A DNA stretch of 64,000 nt from Streptomyces sp. MA5143a (GTDB taxonomy: Bacteria > Actinomycetota > Actinomycetes > Streptomycetales > Streptomycetaceae). The notes beneath the pieces are model-generated. The model made no database searches, was not told the DNA's origin, and saw only the letters and a program-made list of their open reading frames with translations. The DNA is taken from contig NZ_OLMK01000034.1 in assembly GCF_900290235.1 (NCBI RefSeq), forward strand, positions 186,001 through 250,000, given 5' to 3'. Of the stretch, positions 1 to 7,566 are shown piece by piece; the first letter of the stretch is position 1, and the number at the start of each line of letters is the position of its first letter. The position numbers were made by a program, and so were the translations under genes.

Positions 1-1189
1 TGTTGGAGTCGGCGATGGCGCTCAACGCGCCGCGGAACCCGGCGGCCAGCGCCGAGCGGGTACTGGGGCGGTTGCGGTGGGCGTGTTCTTCGCGGGCGCG
101 TTCGAAGACCAGGATGTTGGCGTCGACGGCCATGCCGATGGCGAGGACGAACCCGGCGAGACCGGGCAGGGTCAGCGTCGCTCCGAGCGCGGCCAGGGCG
201 GCGTACGAGATCAGTCCGTAGCAGGTCAGGGCGAGCGTCGCGAGCAGGCCCATGAGCCGGTAGACGGCGATGACGAACAGCGCGGTCAGCGATGTGCCGA
301 TGACGGCGGCCCAGGCGGCCGCGGTGATGGCGGCGTCGCCGAGGGTGGCGCCGATGGTGCGCTGTTCGATGACCTCGACCGGTACGGGGAGGGCGCCGCC
401 GGAGATGAGCAGGGCCAGTTCGCGGGCCTCGGCGGCGTCGAAGGAGCCGGTGATCTGCGTGGTGCCGCCGGCGATGCCGGCCCCGCAGGTCACGGCGGAC
501 GCGACCTGCGGCGACGAGATGATCTTGCCGTCGAGGACGATGGCGACCCGGCGCTGAGGGTCGCCCGCCGGGTGGCAGGCGGCGTCGGCCGTGATCCCGG
601 TCCAGCGGTCGCGGCCGGTGTCGGTGAAGTCGATGGTGACGTGCCATCCGGCGCCGGTCTGCTGGTCGATGCGGGCGTCGGCGCTCTTGACGTCCTGACC
701 GGTCAGCTCGGCGGCCTTCAGTCGCAGGGGCTGTCCGGTCTCGTCGGGCAGCACACGTGCGTCGGCGGGATCGGCCGGGGCCGCGGTGGTCTCGGCGTCC
801 TCCGTGTCCTCGGCCTGGCCGAGGACTTCGTGAACGGTGAGTTGCGCGGTGCGGCCCAGGACGTCGGTGGCCTTCTTCGGGTCCTGGACGCCGGGGAGCT
901 CGACGAGGATGCGGTGGTCGCCCGAGCGGACGAGGGTGGGTTCGGCGACGCCGAGCGCGTCGATACGGCCGCGCAGTACCTCCACGGTGCGGTCGGTGGC
1001 CTCGCGACCGGCGTCGGCGGCGGGCGTGGAACGGGTCTCCAGCACGATCTGGCTGCCCCCGCGCAGATCGAGTCCGAGACGGACCGGCACGGTCAGCGCG
1101 ATGGCCAGGGATCCTGCGATCACCGCGAGGGCGAGCAGCGCACGGGTGCGCAACGAGCGCGTGCGCCGCGAGCGGTTGTGGCGTTTCAA
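1..1189 (-). CDS. secD: SecD protein-export membrane subunit (3' part outside window)
   Basis: Part of the SecDF complex that uses the proton gradient to help preproteins finish crossing the membrane. Read from a TTG at 1189, preceded by GGAGG at 1200-1196, the protein begins with one N-terminal membrane helix, then the SecD hallmark VRLGLDLRGGSQIVLET. A periplasmic P1-like region follows, and the C-terminal membrane block contains MAVDANILVFERAREE, the family's most conserved motif. The frame is open to the window edge after about 396 codons, so I cannot tell a SecD from a fused SecDF. It lies downstream of a two-component pair and a small secreted protein on the same strand. Streptomyces often carries an extra SecDF copy besides the housekeeping one; which one this is cannot be decided here. 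Confidence 0.9.
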   Translation of the reverse strand, partial: MKRHNRSRRTRSLRTRALLALAVIAGSLAIALTVPVRLGLDLRGGSQIVLETRSTPAADAGREATDRTVEVLRGRIDALGVAEPTLVRSGDHRILVELPGVQDPKKATDVLGRTAQLTVHEVLGQAEDTEDAETTAAPADPADARVLPDETGQPLRLKAAELTGQDVKSADARIDQQTGAGWHVTIDFTDTGRDRWTGITADAACHPAGDPQRRVAIVLDGKIISSPQVASAVTCGAGIAGGTTQITGSFDAAEARELALLISGGALPVPVEVIEQRTIGATLGDAAITAAAWAAVIGTSLTALFVIAVYRLMGLLATLALTCYGLISYAALAALGATLTLPGLAGFVLAIGMAVDANILVFERAREEHAHRNRPSTRSALAAGFRGALSAIADSN

Positions 1190-1261
1190 GACAAGCCTCC
1201 GGCAGGCAGGCCGCGGCAGCCGTTGCGCGGCCGCGACGGAAAGAGGAAGGAAGGGGGTTGC

Positions 1262-1666
1262 TCAGATGCCGGTGGATGCCGGAGGCGCCCGGTCCCGGTC
1301 GTGGGCCGACCGGCCGGGAGAAGCGGCCTGGTACGCCGACGGGGCGGGGGCGTACGTCCCCTGGGCGGGGAGGAGCGCCGGGTCGCGGGGGTCGGTGGCG
1401 TGGTGTTCCGGGAGTGTGGGGCGCTCGCCGGGATGTCCCTGCCGGACCAGGACGTGGACCGCGCAGTCGAAGGCACAGGAGTCGTCCGCGCGGGGAGACG
1501 CGGAGTGCGCGGTGGGCGCGGTGGGCGAGGCGAGCGCGGAGGGGGAGGTGGGACCGGCGGGCGCGGACGGCGCCGGCGTCGCCGTCGTCAGGACGGCGAG
1601 GAGCAGCACCAGGGCCGCGGCGAACCACTGACCGGCGGCCCGGACGGCGCGGAGTGCCTGGCGCAT
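1262..1666 (-). CDS. Small secreted or membrane-anchored protein with a Cys pair
   Basis: Unrecognised family, 134 aa. The start at 1666 is chosen because AAGGGG sits seven bases upstream; an upstream ATG at 1687 has no ribosome site. A hydrophobic segment (about residues 11-28, AAALVLLLAVLTTA) ending near Ala/Pro-rich sequence looks like a signal peptide or a single anchor. The mature part has one CxxxC pair (SCAFDCAVHV) and is otherwise rich in Pro, Ala and His. It ends 72 bp before secD and is probably co-transcribed with it, so it may be a SecD-associated or exported factor; that is inference from position only. Confidence 0.65.
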   Translation of the reverse strand: MRQALRAVRAAGQWFAAALVLLLAVLTTATPAPSAPAGPTSPSALASPTAPTAHSASPRADDSCAFDCAVHVLVRQGHPGERPTLPEHHATDPRDPALLPAQGTYAPAPSAYQAASPGRSAHDRDRAPPASTGI

Positions 1667-1870
1667 GCGTCGTCCCCTTCTGGTCATGGGTGGTCGGCGT
1701 CGGGTGACAGGCCGGGAGGGAGGAGCCGCCCACGGCCGGTCCCCCGGAGGGTCGGGCCCGCCCCGTCACCGCCGGAACGGCGAAGTCGGCGGCATCAGTG
1801 TCACGCGCCGGTGAGTGCGGGCCGCCACCCCGCCACCGCCCTGGCTGGGCCGGTGCCGGACGGCGGAGGG

Positions 1871-2656
1871 TCAGGGTTCGATGAGTCCCGCGCGAATCGC
1901 GTACCGGGTCAGCTCCAGCCGGTCGCGCAGGCCGAGCTTCTGGAGCAGGTTCGCCCGGTGGCGGTGCACCGTCTTGATGCTGATGACGAGGATGTCGGCG
2001 ATGTCCTTGGAGGAGTGGCCCTCGGCGACGAGCTTGAGGACCTCTTCCTCCCGTGGTGTGAGGAGGCTGTCGGCGTTCTCCTCACCGTGGCGGACCCGGT
2101 CGAGATAGTTGCGGATCAGGGCGGTGACCGCGCCGGGGTAGAGGAACGGCTCGTCGCGCATCGCGGCGCGGCACGCGGCGACCAGATCCCGGTCGGCGAC
2201 CGACTTCAGCACATAGCCGCTGGCACCTGCCTTCAGGGCCTGGAACAGGTACTGCTCGTTGTCGTGCATGGTGAGCATGAGGATGCGTAGGCCCGGCTTG
2301 AGCGTGGCCAGCGCGCGGGTCGCCTGTAGGCCGGTCATCCGTGGCATGGCGATGTCCAGAACGGCCAGATCGATGTCCTGGCCGCGGGCCGCCTCGATGG
2401 CCTCCGCGCCGTCCCCGGCCTCCGCGACGACCCGCAGGTCAGGTTCCCGCTCCAGGATCAGGCGTACGCCGCGCCGGACGAGGGCGTGGTCGTCGGCCAG
2501 CAGGATCCGGATCGGCGTCGACGAGGCCGTGGGGCCGTGGCTGTAGGGAGCCGAGGCCGTGGTGCTGTCCGCCGGCTCGGTGGCCGAGGCCGAGGCCGTG
2601 GCGGGGGCAGGCGGCTGGGCCGCGGCGGGGTCAGGCGGCGGGACCGGGGCGGGCAT
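1871..2656 (-). CDS. NarL/LuxR-family response regulator
   Basis: DNA-binding output half of the two-component pair with the overlapping kinase at 2631-3611. After a Pro/Ala-rich N-terminal tail of about 45 residues comes a receiver domain (IRILLADDHALVRRG acidic pocket; phospho-acceptor Asp in LAVLDIAMPRMTG; conserved Lys in GYVLKSV) and a C-terminal GerE helix-turn-helix (LLTPREEEVLKLVAEGHSSK...). ATG 2656 lies inside the last codons of the kinase gene (26-nt overlap), implying coupling; a GTG six bases upstream is an alternative. 261 aa. A NarL-like inverted repeat at 3781-3798 upstream of the pair is a possible target. Confidence 0.9.
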   Translation of the reverse strand: MPAPVPPPDPAAAQPPAPATASASATEPADSTTASAPYSHGPTASSTPIRILLADDHALVRRGVRLILEREPDLRVVAEAGDGAEAIEAARGQDIDLAVLDIAMPRMTGLQATRALATLKPGLRILMLTMHDNEQYLFQALKAGASGYVLKSVADRDLVAACRAAMRDEPFLYPGAVTALIRNYLDRVRHGEENADSLLTPREEEVLKLVAEGHSSKDIADILVISIKTVHRHRANLLQKLGLRDRLELTRYAIRAGLIEP

Positions 2657-3611
2657 GGTCACTGCTTTCTGGGGACGGGGTGGTGAGGCGGATCCGGGTT
2701 CCCGTGCCGGGGGTGGAGGTGAGGTGCAGGGCGGCTCCGGCGAGGAGGGCCCGTTCGCGCATGCCGCGGATACCGGCGCCCTCGCACGGGGCCTCGATGC
2801 CACGGCCGTCGTCGGTGATCTCCAGCACGGCCGCTTCCCCCTCGCGGCGCAGGCTCACATCGACACGGCGGGCGTCGGCGTGGCGGGCCGCGTTCGTCAG
2901 GCTCTCCTGCGCCACCCGGTACAGAACGAGTTCGCTCTCCGGGCTGAGGGCGGGCAGGTCGGTGTCGAAGCGGCGCACGACACGCAGACCGGTGTGGGTG
3001 GCGAAGTCCTGGGTGAGGGAGGTCAGGGCGCTGACCAGGCCGAGGTCGTCCAGTACACCCGGGCGCAGCCGGCGTACCAGGCGGCGGACCTCGTCGAGGC
3101 TGTCCCGGGTGATCTCCTGCGCCTGCCGCAGCTCCTCACGGAGCGGTTCGTCGGCGTCGTCGCCGGCCCGTTTGAGCACCAGCAGGATCGCGGTCATGCT
3201 CTGCCCGACCTCGTCGTGCAGTTCTTGGGCGATACGGCGGCGTTCCGCCTCCTGGGCGAGCAGGACCCGTGCGCTGGAGGTGGCGCGCTCGTGCTCCAGC
3301 CGGTCGAGCATGGCGTTGAACGTGCGGATCAGCTCGCTCACCTCGCCGCCGGCGCCGGGCACGGGCAGTCGCTGCCCGGGGCGCAGCAGGTCGACGGTGG
3401 CCATCAGCCGGGTCAGCCGGTCCAGCGGGGCCAGGCCCAGACGCAGCAGGGCGGCATTGGCGACCAGCATGACGGCGAGACCGCCCACCAGGATGATCGC
3501 CTCGGTCAGCAGGACCGGTACGGAGACGGTCACCGGAGCCCACAGCAGCAGTGCCGTAGCGGTGCCGAGCACCAGGGCGTTGAGCCCGAAGATCCGCCAG
3601 AACAGCGACAC
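2631..3611 (-). CDS. Sensor histidine kinase, NarL-partner (HisKA_3) type
   Basis: Membrane sensor of the pair. Two hydrophobic helices near the N-terminus (FGLNALVLGTATALLLW; the second around LLTEAIILVGGLAVMLV) bracket almost no periplasmic loop. A HAMP-like linker follows (APLDRLTRLMATVD...), then the HisKA_3 phospho-acceptor helix with His in AQELHDEVGQ, and a HATPase_c domain (N-box ESLTNAARHA, G-box DDGRGIE, GIRGMRER). I place the start at GTG 3611 (VSLFWRIFG), with GAGG about ten bases upstream. The frame is open much further upstream, but that part is low-complexity, crosses the intergenic palindrome and is not kinase-like. The short sensing region suggests membrane or intracellular sensing. 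Confidence 0.88.
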   Translation of the reverse strand: MSLFWRIFGLNALVLGTATALLLWAPVTVSVPVLLTEAIILVGGLAVMLVANAALLRLGLAPLDRLTRLMATVDLLRPGQRLPVPGAGGEVSELIRTFNAMLDRLEHERATSSARVLLAQEAERRRIAQELHDEVGQSMTAILLVLKRAGDDADEPLREELRQAQEITRDSLDEVRRLVRRLRPGVLDDLGLVSALTSLTQDFATHTGLRVVRRFDTDLPALSPESELVLYRVAQESLTNAARHADARRVDVSLRREGEAAVLEITDDGRGIEAPCEGAGIRGMRERALLAGAALHLTSTPGTGTRIRLTTPSPESSDHARPGPAA

Positions 3612-3971
3612 CGGGGAAACGCCTCCCTCCGTGAACCCGATCTCGTTCCCCTCCACTGTCGGTCGTCGTGGAACTCTGAGGAACAATCGAAGCCTCTGAT
3701 TGTGACCGTCCTCCCCCAACTCTGCCTTGAAATCCAGGAGGAAGCGAGGGGGGATGGTGCCCATTTCAGAGGTCGACGGGTACCCATGCGTATGGGTAGC
3801 GCGGTTCCGGGGAAATGGGGCCCGCGCCCGATGGGTTCTCGGCGGGCGGACGAGCAGAGTCGAAGGTGACCGAGCCGCCCGTACGGCCGGCGCACACGGC
3901 GCCCCCGACCGTACGCCGCCGGACCGGGCGGCCGCTGTTGCGCCCGGCCCTCTTTCGTAAGGACCCTTCCC
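3612..3971. other. Divergent intergenic region, kinase operon / dksA-like gene
   Basis: This 360-bp region separates the leftward kinase/regulator operon from the rightward DksA-like gene. It is locally less GC-rich around 3660-3760 (TTGTGACC, TGAAATCC) and holds the inverted repeat at 3781-3798. Promoters for both directions are expected here; no unambiguous -35/-10 pair was found. Confidence 0.6.
3781..3798. promoter_or_regulatory. Inverted repeat with NarL-like heptamers
   Basis: TACCCAT-GCGT-ATGGGTA: perfect 7-bp arms separated by 4 bp. TACCCAT fits the NarL heptamer consensus TACYYMT exactly, though the classical NarL arrangement has a 2-bp spacer. It sits 170 bp upstream of the kinase start and 174 bp upstream of the DksA-like gene, so it could serve autoregulation by the adjacent NarL-family regulator. 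Binding is inferred. Confidence 0.5.
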
Positions 3972-4343
3972 ATGCCCCTCGACCCCTCCCTGACCGGCCT
4001 CGACCCCTCCCGGACCGGCCTCGCCCCCTCCCGGACCGATTCCCGTCCCGCACGCCTGACCCCGCACGACGCGCGGCAGCGTCTCGAACACGCCCGCAAC
4101 AGCCGCATCGCCCAGCTCCGGGCACTGCGTGAGAGCGGGCCGAGCACGGAGGACCCCCTGATGTCGGCGCAGGCCGACGCGATCGGCAAGGTCCTCAAGG
4201 AGATCGACGCGGCGTTCGCCCGTATCGACGAGGGCACCTACGGCACGTGCGTGGGCTGTTCCGCGCCCGTCCCCGCTGAGCGCCTGGAGATCCTCCCGTA
4301 CACGCGGCACTGCGTCGCCTGCCAGCGCCGCGCCGCCGCCTGA
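3972..4343 (+). CDS. DksA/TraR-family zinc-finger protein
   Basis: A 123-aa protein with an N-terminal helical region (residues 30-80; coiled-coil-like DARQRLEHARNSRIAQLRAL) and a C-terminal DksA/TraR zinc finger: TYGTCVGCSAPV followed 17 residues later by CVACQRR, i.e. a four-Cys zinc site. DksA proteins insert a coiled coil into the RNA polymerase secondary channel; short actinobacterial members are often linked to redox or ppGpp responses. The first 25 residues contain a threefold repeat of LDPSxTG, a low-complexity tail encoded by near-identical codons. AAGGA lies upstream of the ATG. A second family member follows 57 bp later. Confidence 0.85.
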   Translation: MPLDPSLTGLDPSRTGLAPSRTDSRPARLTPHDARQRLEHARNSRIAQLRALRESGPSTEDPLMSAQADAIGKVLKEIDAAFARIDEGTYGTCVGCSAPVPAERLEILPYTRHCVACQRRAAA

Positions 4344-4400
4344 CCCACCCCGCCGTCCCGCCCGTTACTGTCTCCCGCCCTGCTCACAAGGGGTGAAGTG

Positions 4401-4766
4401 GTGAACCACCAGACCATCGGCGTCCAGGCCACGCATCTGTCGCCCGAGGACCTCGCCGCGCTGCAGGAGAACCTGCACGAGCAACTCCTGTTCCGCCGGG
4501 AACAGCTGCGGCAGATCGCCGCGGCGTCCCGCGCCGAGGACCTGCGTCGGCGCCGCTGCCCGGCGCAGGACGAAGTCCACGTGAAGCTCGCCGCGTCCGC
4601 GCGCATGGTCCTCGCCGACGTCGAGGCGGCGCTGCGGCGCATCGCCGAGGGCCGCTACGGCACCTGTCATCTGTGCCGGCGCCCCGTCGACCGAGAACGG
4701 CTGACGGTCGTACCGCAGGCCCGCTACTGCGGGCGGTGCCAGCAGGTGCGGGAGGCCGGGCGATGA
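4401..4766 (+). CDS. DksA/TraR-family zinc-finger protein (second copy)
   Basis: About 121 aa, starting at GTG 4401 (AAGGGG about six bases upstream; GTG 4398 in frame is the alternative). Residues 15-85 form a long Leu/Glu/Arg-rich helix (LAALQENLHEQLLFRREQLRQ), and the C-terminus carries the zinc finger RYGTCHLCRRPV...RYCGRCQ. It is diverged from the preceding gene outside the finger, so the two are not a recent tandem duplicate. Its stop codon overlaps the start of the MreB-like gene (ATGA at 4763-4766), so the two are probably translated together. Confidence 0.85.
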   Translation: MNHQTIGVQATHLSPEDLAALQENLHEQLLFRREQLRQIAAASRAEDLRRRRCPAQDEVHVKLAASARMVLADVEAALRRIAEGRYGTCHLCRRPVDRERLTVVPQARYCGRCQQVREAGR

Positions 4767-5566
4767 CCGTCATCCGTCGTCCCCGTGCCGCGTTCCCGGC
4801 CGGGCACCGGCCCTGGCCGCGGTGCCGGCGGTGCTCCGGCCTCGCCCTCGACCTGGGCAGCCTGCGCACCCGCGCGTGGATCGCCGGCCGCGGCGTGGTC
4901 CTCGACGTGCCCACGGTGACCTGCCTGGGCGCCGACGCGGCGTACCCGATCCAGCGCGGCTCGATCGTGGACGTCCCCGGAGTGGCCCGTATGCTCGACC
5001 GGCTGCTCGGTCACCGCCTGCCCGGCCTCACTCGCCCGTTGGTGGTGGTCACGACACCCGTGCTGGACGGTCCCGTCTACCGTGAACGGGCCCGCACCGC
5101 CGTGGAGGTGCTGCGGCCACGCGCGGTGCTGACCGTGCCCACGGCCCGCGCCGTCGCTCTCGCCGCCCGGGCCGACCTGTCGCGTCCGCTGCTGGTCGTG
5201 GACATCGGTGCGCATCTCACCGAGGTCGTCCTGCTGTGTGACGGCCTGGTCTTCGACGCCCGCCGTACGGCCCTCGGCACCACCGACATCTCCCGCGCCG
5301 GTGACCCCGGGGAAATCGTTGAAGCGATCGCCACCATGGTCATCTCGATGCTCCGGCAGGACCGCACGTCCCTCGCCGCCGACGCGCTGAGCCGGGGCGT
5401 GCTCCTGGCGGGCGGTGGCGCGCTGCGCCCGGACATCACCTACCGGCTCGGCGGCAGCCTGCGCACGTCGATGCGGGTGGTCCCGGCGCCGCACACGGCC
5501 GCCCTCCGCGGCGCCGCCGCCTTCCTCCAGTCGGCGCACGCCCACCCGTCGGCCGACGGCGCGTAG
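4763..5566 (+). CDS. Short MreB-like actin-family ATPase
   Basis: A 267-aa protein of the actin/Hsp70 ATPase fold. Phosphate-1 loop near residue 28 (LALDLGSLRTRAW), phosphate-2 loop (LLVVDIGAHLTEVVLL) and adenosine motif (GVLLAGGGALRP) are all visible in MreB order. MreB proper is about 340 aa, so this member is shortened, mainly in the subdomain between the phosphate loops. It starts in a 4-nt ATGA overlap with the second DksA-like gene, an arrangement that links an actin-like switch to a polymerase-binding protein. Whether it polymerises cannot be told from the sequence. Confidence 0.8.
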   Translation: MTVIRRPRAAFPAGHRPWPRCRRCSGLALDLGSLRTRAWIAGRGVVLDVPTVTCLGADAAYPIQRGSIVDVPGVARMLDRLLGHRLPGLTRPLVVVTTPVLDGPVYRERARTAVEVLRPRAVLTVPTARAVALAARADLSRPLLVVDIGAHLTEVVLLCDGLVFDARRTALGTTDISRAGDPGEIVEAIATMVISMLRQDRTSLAADALSRGVLLAGGGALRPDITYRLGGSLRTSMRVVPAPHTAALRGAAAFLQSAHAHPSADGA

Positions 5567-5886
5567 GCCCCGGCTCCCGGGCGGGGGTCGCGGAGTGGAC
5601 GTGGGCAATGGCCCGCGAGGTCGCCGAGGCTGAGGGCGGGGGGCCGTGTGGCGTCCTGGTCGGGGGTGTGGGCGCCGGGACCGGAGGGGCCGGGTCCGGC
5701 CTGTCGGCGGGGGTCGTACCGCTGGTCGGCGGAGTGCCTGACCGCAGGCGTCGCGATGGGATGAACACGCAGGCCAGGGCACCGGGACGGGCGTGAGGAC
5801 CACGCCCCTCGGGGCGCCGGCCCCCTGTGACGCATCGCCGACGCCCGTCGACCTGCCGGCCGACTGACCATACGCGGGAGACCCAC
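5567..5886. other. Intergenic region without a recognisable gene
   Basis: 320 bp, very G-rich on the + strand. An open frame at 5608-5796 translates to Gly/Ala/Val-rich low-complexity sequence with no ribosome site, and I do not accept it. The region should contain a terminator for the MreB-like gene and a promoter for the lipoprotein gene, but I see no convincing stem-loop or -35/-10 pair. Confidence 0.5.
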
Positions 5887-6813
5887 GTGAAATACCGGAA
5901 GACTCTGCCCTGGCTCGCCGCCGTCGCCTTCCTCGCGACCGCCTGCGGCGGCACGTCCGCCACCGGCACCGACGCCTCGTCGACGACGTCCTCCGCCGCC
6001 GACGCCCCGTCCGGCGCAGACGATCCGTCCGGCGCCGAGGAGAAGCGGAACAAGGCGCTGGTACTGCGCCTGTACACGGAGGCGTTCAACAAGGGTCGGA
6101 CCGGCGTGGTGAAGGAGCTCGTCGCCGCCGACCTGGTGCAGCACGAGAAGTCGGTGCCCGGCGGTGCCGAGGGGCAGGTCGAGCTGTTCAAAAGGGTGAA
6201 GGCGAAGATTCCTGGTGCGGTGGCCACCGTCAAGCACGTGGCCGCCGACCGCGACCTGGTGGCGGTGCACTGGCACGCGTCGGCGACCCCGGCGAAGGAG
6301 GCGACCGGTCAGGCCAAGGTCGACCTGTACCGGGTCCGGGACGGCAGGGTGGCCGAGCACTGGGGCGTCACGCAGACCGTCCCTGCGAAGACGGCCAGTG
6401 GGAACTCGCTGTTCAACGACGTGTACCGGTATCCGCAGGGGGCACCGACGCTGTCCGAGGAACAGGAGGAGAAAAACCGGAAGTTCGCGGTCTCCGCGTA
6501 CCGCAGGCTCTCCGACGGTGACGTGAACGTGATCGATGAGCGGTGGGACTCCCGGTACTACCAGCACAACCCGGCGATCACCAACGGCACGGCCCCGCTG
6601 AAGCAGTTCCTGCAGCAGGGCGCGCAGGACGGGGGGTCGTCCGGCGGCGACTCCGACGGGGACGCTCCCGCCGCCGGGGGAGGCACCCGGTTCGGGCACA
6701 CCCTCGCCGACGGGGATCTCGTGTGGGTCTTCAGCTCCGACTACGTCGTCGCGGACCTGTTCCGCGTGGTCGACGGAAAGATCATCGAGCACTGGGACGT
6801 CGCCGCCGACTGA
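5887..6813 (+). CDS. Lipoprotein with two NTF2/SnoaL-like domains
   Basis: 308 aa from GTG 5887 (GGGAG upstream). The N-terminal export signal ends in a lipobox (FLATAC), so it is anchored outside the membrane. After a Ser/Thr/Asp-rich linker come two SnoaL-like halves. One begins EEKRNKALVLRLYTEAFNKG and ends RVAEHWGV; the other begins EEKNRKFAVSAYRRL and ends KIIEHWDVAAD. A Gly/Ser/Asp-rich insertion lies in the second half (about residues 245-270). SnoaL-like folds bind small hydrophobic ligands and are sometimes enzymes; no catalytic role can be assigned. It is followed by a bidirectional terminator. Confidence 0.8.
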   Translation: MKYRKTLPWLAAVAFLATACGGTSATGTDASSTTSSAADAPSGADDPSGAEEKRNKALVLRLYTEAFNKGRTGVVKELVAADLVQHEKSVPGGAEGQVELFKRVKAKIPGAVATVKHVAADRDLVAVHWHASATPAKEATGQAKVDLYRVRDGRVAEHWGVTQTVPAKTASGNSLFNDVYRYPQGAPTLSEEQEEKNRKFAVSAYRRLSDGDVNVIDERWDSRYYQHNPAITNGTAPLKQFLQQGAQDGGSSGGDSDGDAPAAGGGTRFGHTLADGDLVWVFSSDYVVADLFRVVDGKIIEHWDVAAD

Positions 6814-6845
6814 CAGTAGCCCGGGAGCCGGGGCCCGGGGGAACC

Positions 6846-6886
6846 CCGGCCGCCGGCCGTCGGGAGGCGGTACGCCCGGCGGCCGG
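6846..6886. terminator. Bidirectional terminator between convergent genes
   Basis: Perfect 11-bp inverted repeat CCGGCCGCCGG ... CCGGCGGCCGG with a 19-nt loop, lying between a gene ending at 6813 (+) and one ending at 6901 (-). There is no U-tract, which is common for actinobacterial terminators. Confidence 0.65.
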
Positions 6887-6900
6887 TCAGCGGCGGTGGC

Positions 6901-7470
6901 TCACCAGGTGTGGGCCACGTCCACCACGAGATGCCCGTCCAACTGCACCACCCGGAAGGGCAGACGGGCCCGCACTCCGAGTCCGAACTGCGTCTGGCCC
7001 TCGAAGGAGCCGCCGAACTTCGCGTCCCGGAAGGTGCGGTAGCCGGTGAGGTTCACACCCGGCAGGGGCTTGCCGACCTTGCCGGGGTAGGTGGGAGCGC
7101 CGGAGTCGTAGGCCGGTGCCCGCACGACGACCTCCAGGACGGCGCCGCCGGTGACCGGGATGACCTCGCCGCTCGGGTCCTGGATCAGCCGGTCCACGTA
7201 CTGCACGGTGTAGCCGAGCTGGTCGGCGGACGCGCCCGGCACGTCGACGACGAACCGGTCGTAGCAGTCGTGGCGGCCGGTCCTGGCGTTCGTGATGTAC
7301 TCGCCCGCCGTGCTGGACCAGTCCGTCTTGGTGAGACTGCCCCAACCGGTCGGGCACGCGGCCGCCGCGCGCGGGGCGGCGGCCGGAGCGGCCACGCTCG
7401 GTACTGCGGCCACACCCAGTGCGGCGGTCACGAGGGCGGCGGTCACACAGACCGTTCTGCTTCTGATCAT
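6901..7470 (-). CDS. Secreted AMIN-like domain protein
   Basis: 189 aa from ATG 7470. A Sec signal peptide (residues 1-32, hydrophobic core TAALVTAALGVAAVPSVAA, AxA-type end) precedes a single AMIN-like domain: CYDRFVVDVPG, GYTVQYVDRLIQDPSGEVIPVTGGAVLEV, then FGGSFEGQTQFGLGVRARLPFRV and LVVDV at the end. This pattern matches the secreted AMIN-like family common in Streptomyces, thought to sit at the cell envelope. No lipobox is present. One Cys near the mature N-terminus and one in HDCYD could form a disulfide. It is likely monocistronic, with an inverted repeat in its leader. Confidence 0.8.
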   Translation of the reverse strand: MIRSRTVCVTAALVTAALGVAAVPSVAAPAAAPRAAAACPTGWGSLTKTDWSSTAGEYITNARTGRHDCYDRFVVDVPGASADQLGYTVQYVDRLIQDPSGEVIPVTGGAVLEVVVRAPAYDSGAPTYPGKVGKPLPGVNLTGYRTFRDAKFGGSFEGQTQFGLGVRARLPFRVVQLDGHLVVDVAHTW

Positions 7471-7489
7471 TCTGTTCCCCCCAAGGGTG

Positions 7490-7518
7490 CGAATGTCCGA
7501 CATCAGGGGAGACATTCG
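7490..7518. promoter_or_regulatory. Inverted repeat upstream of the AMIN-like gene
   Basis: CGAATGTC - 13 bp - GACATTCG, with a nested TGTC-C-GACA at 7494-7502. It lies 20 bp upstream of the AMIN-like start codon, so it could be an operator or a leader stem-loop. No regulator gene is adjacent. Confidence 0.4.
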
Positions 7519-7566
7519 GATCGCCCCGACGGTTGCACTCCGCTTACCGGAAAGTGGAGGTTCCGC

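Noticed and set aside
77..2290. Long open frame on the + strand over secD and the two-component genes
   Set aside because: Gly/Arg/Asp-rich translation without domains; it is the antisense shadow of GC-rich genes whose minus-strand products have clear motifs.
5608..5796. 62-codon open frame between the MreB-like and lipoprotein genes
   Set aside because: Low-complexity Gly/Val/Ala product, no ribosome site, no conservation signal.
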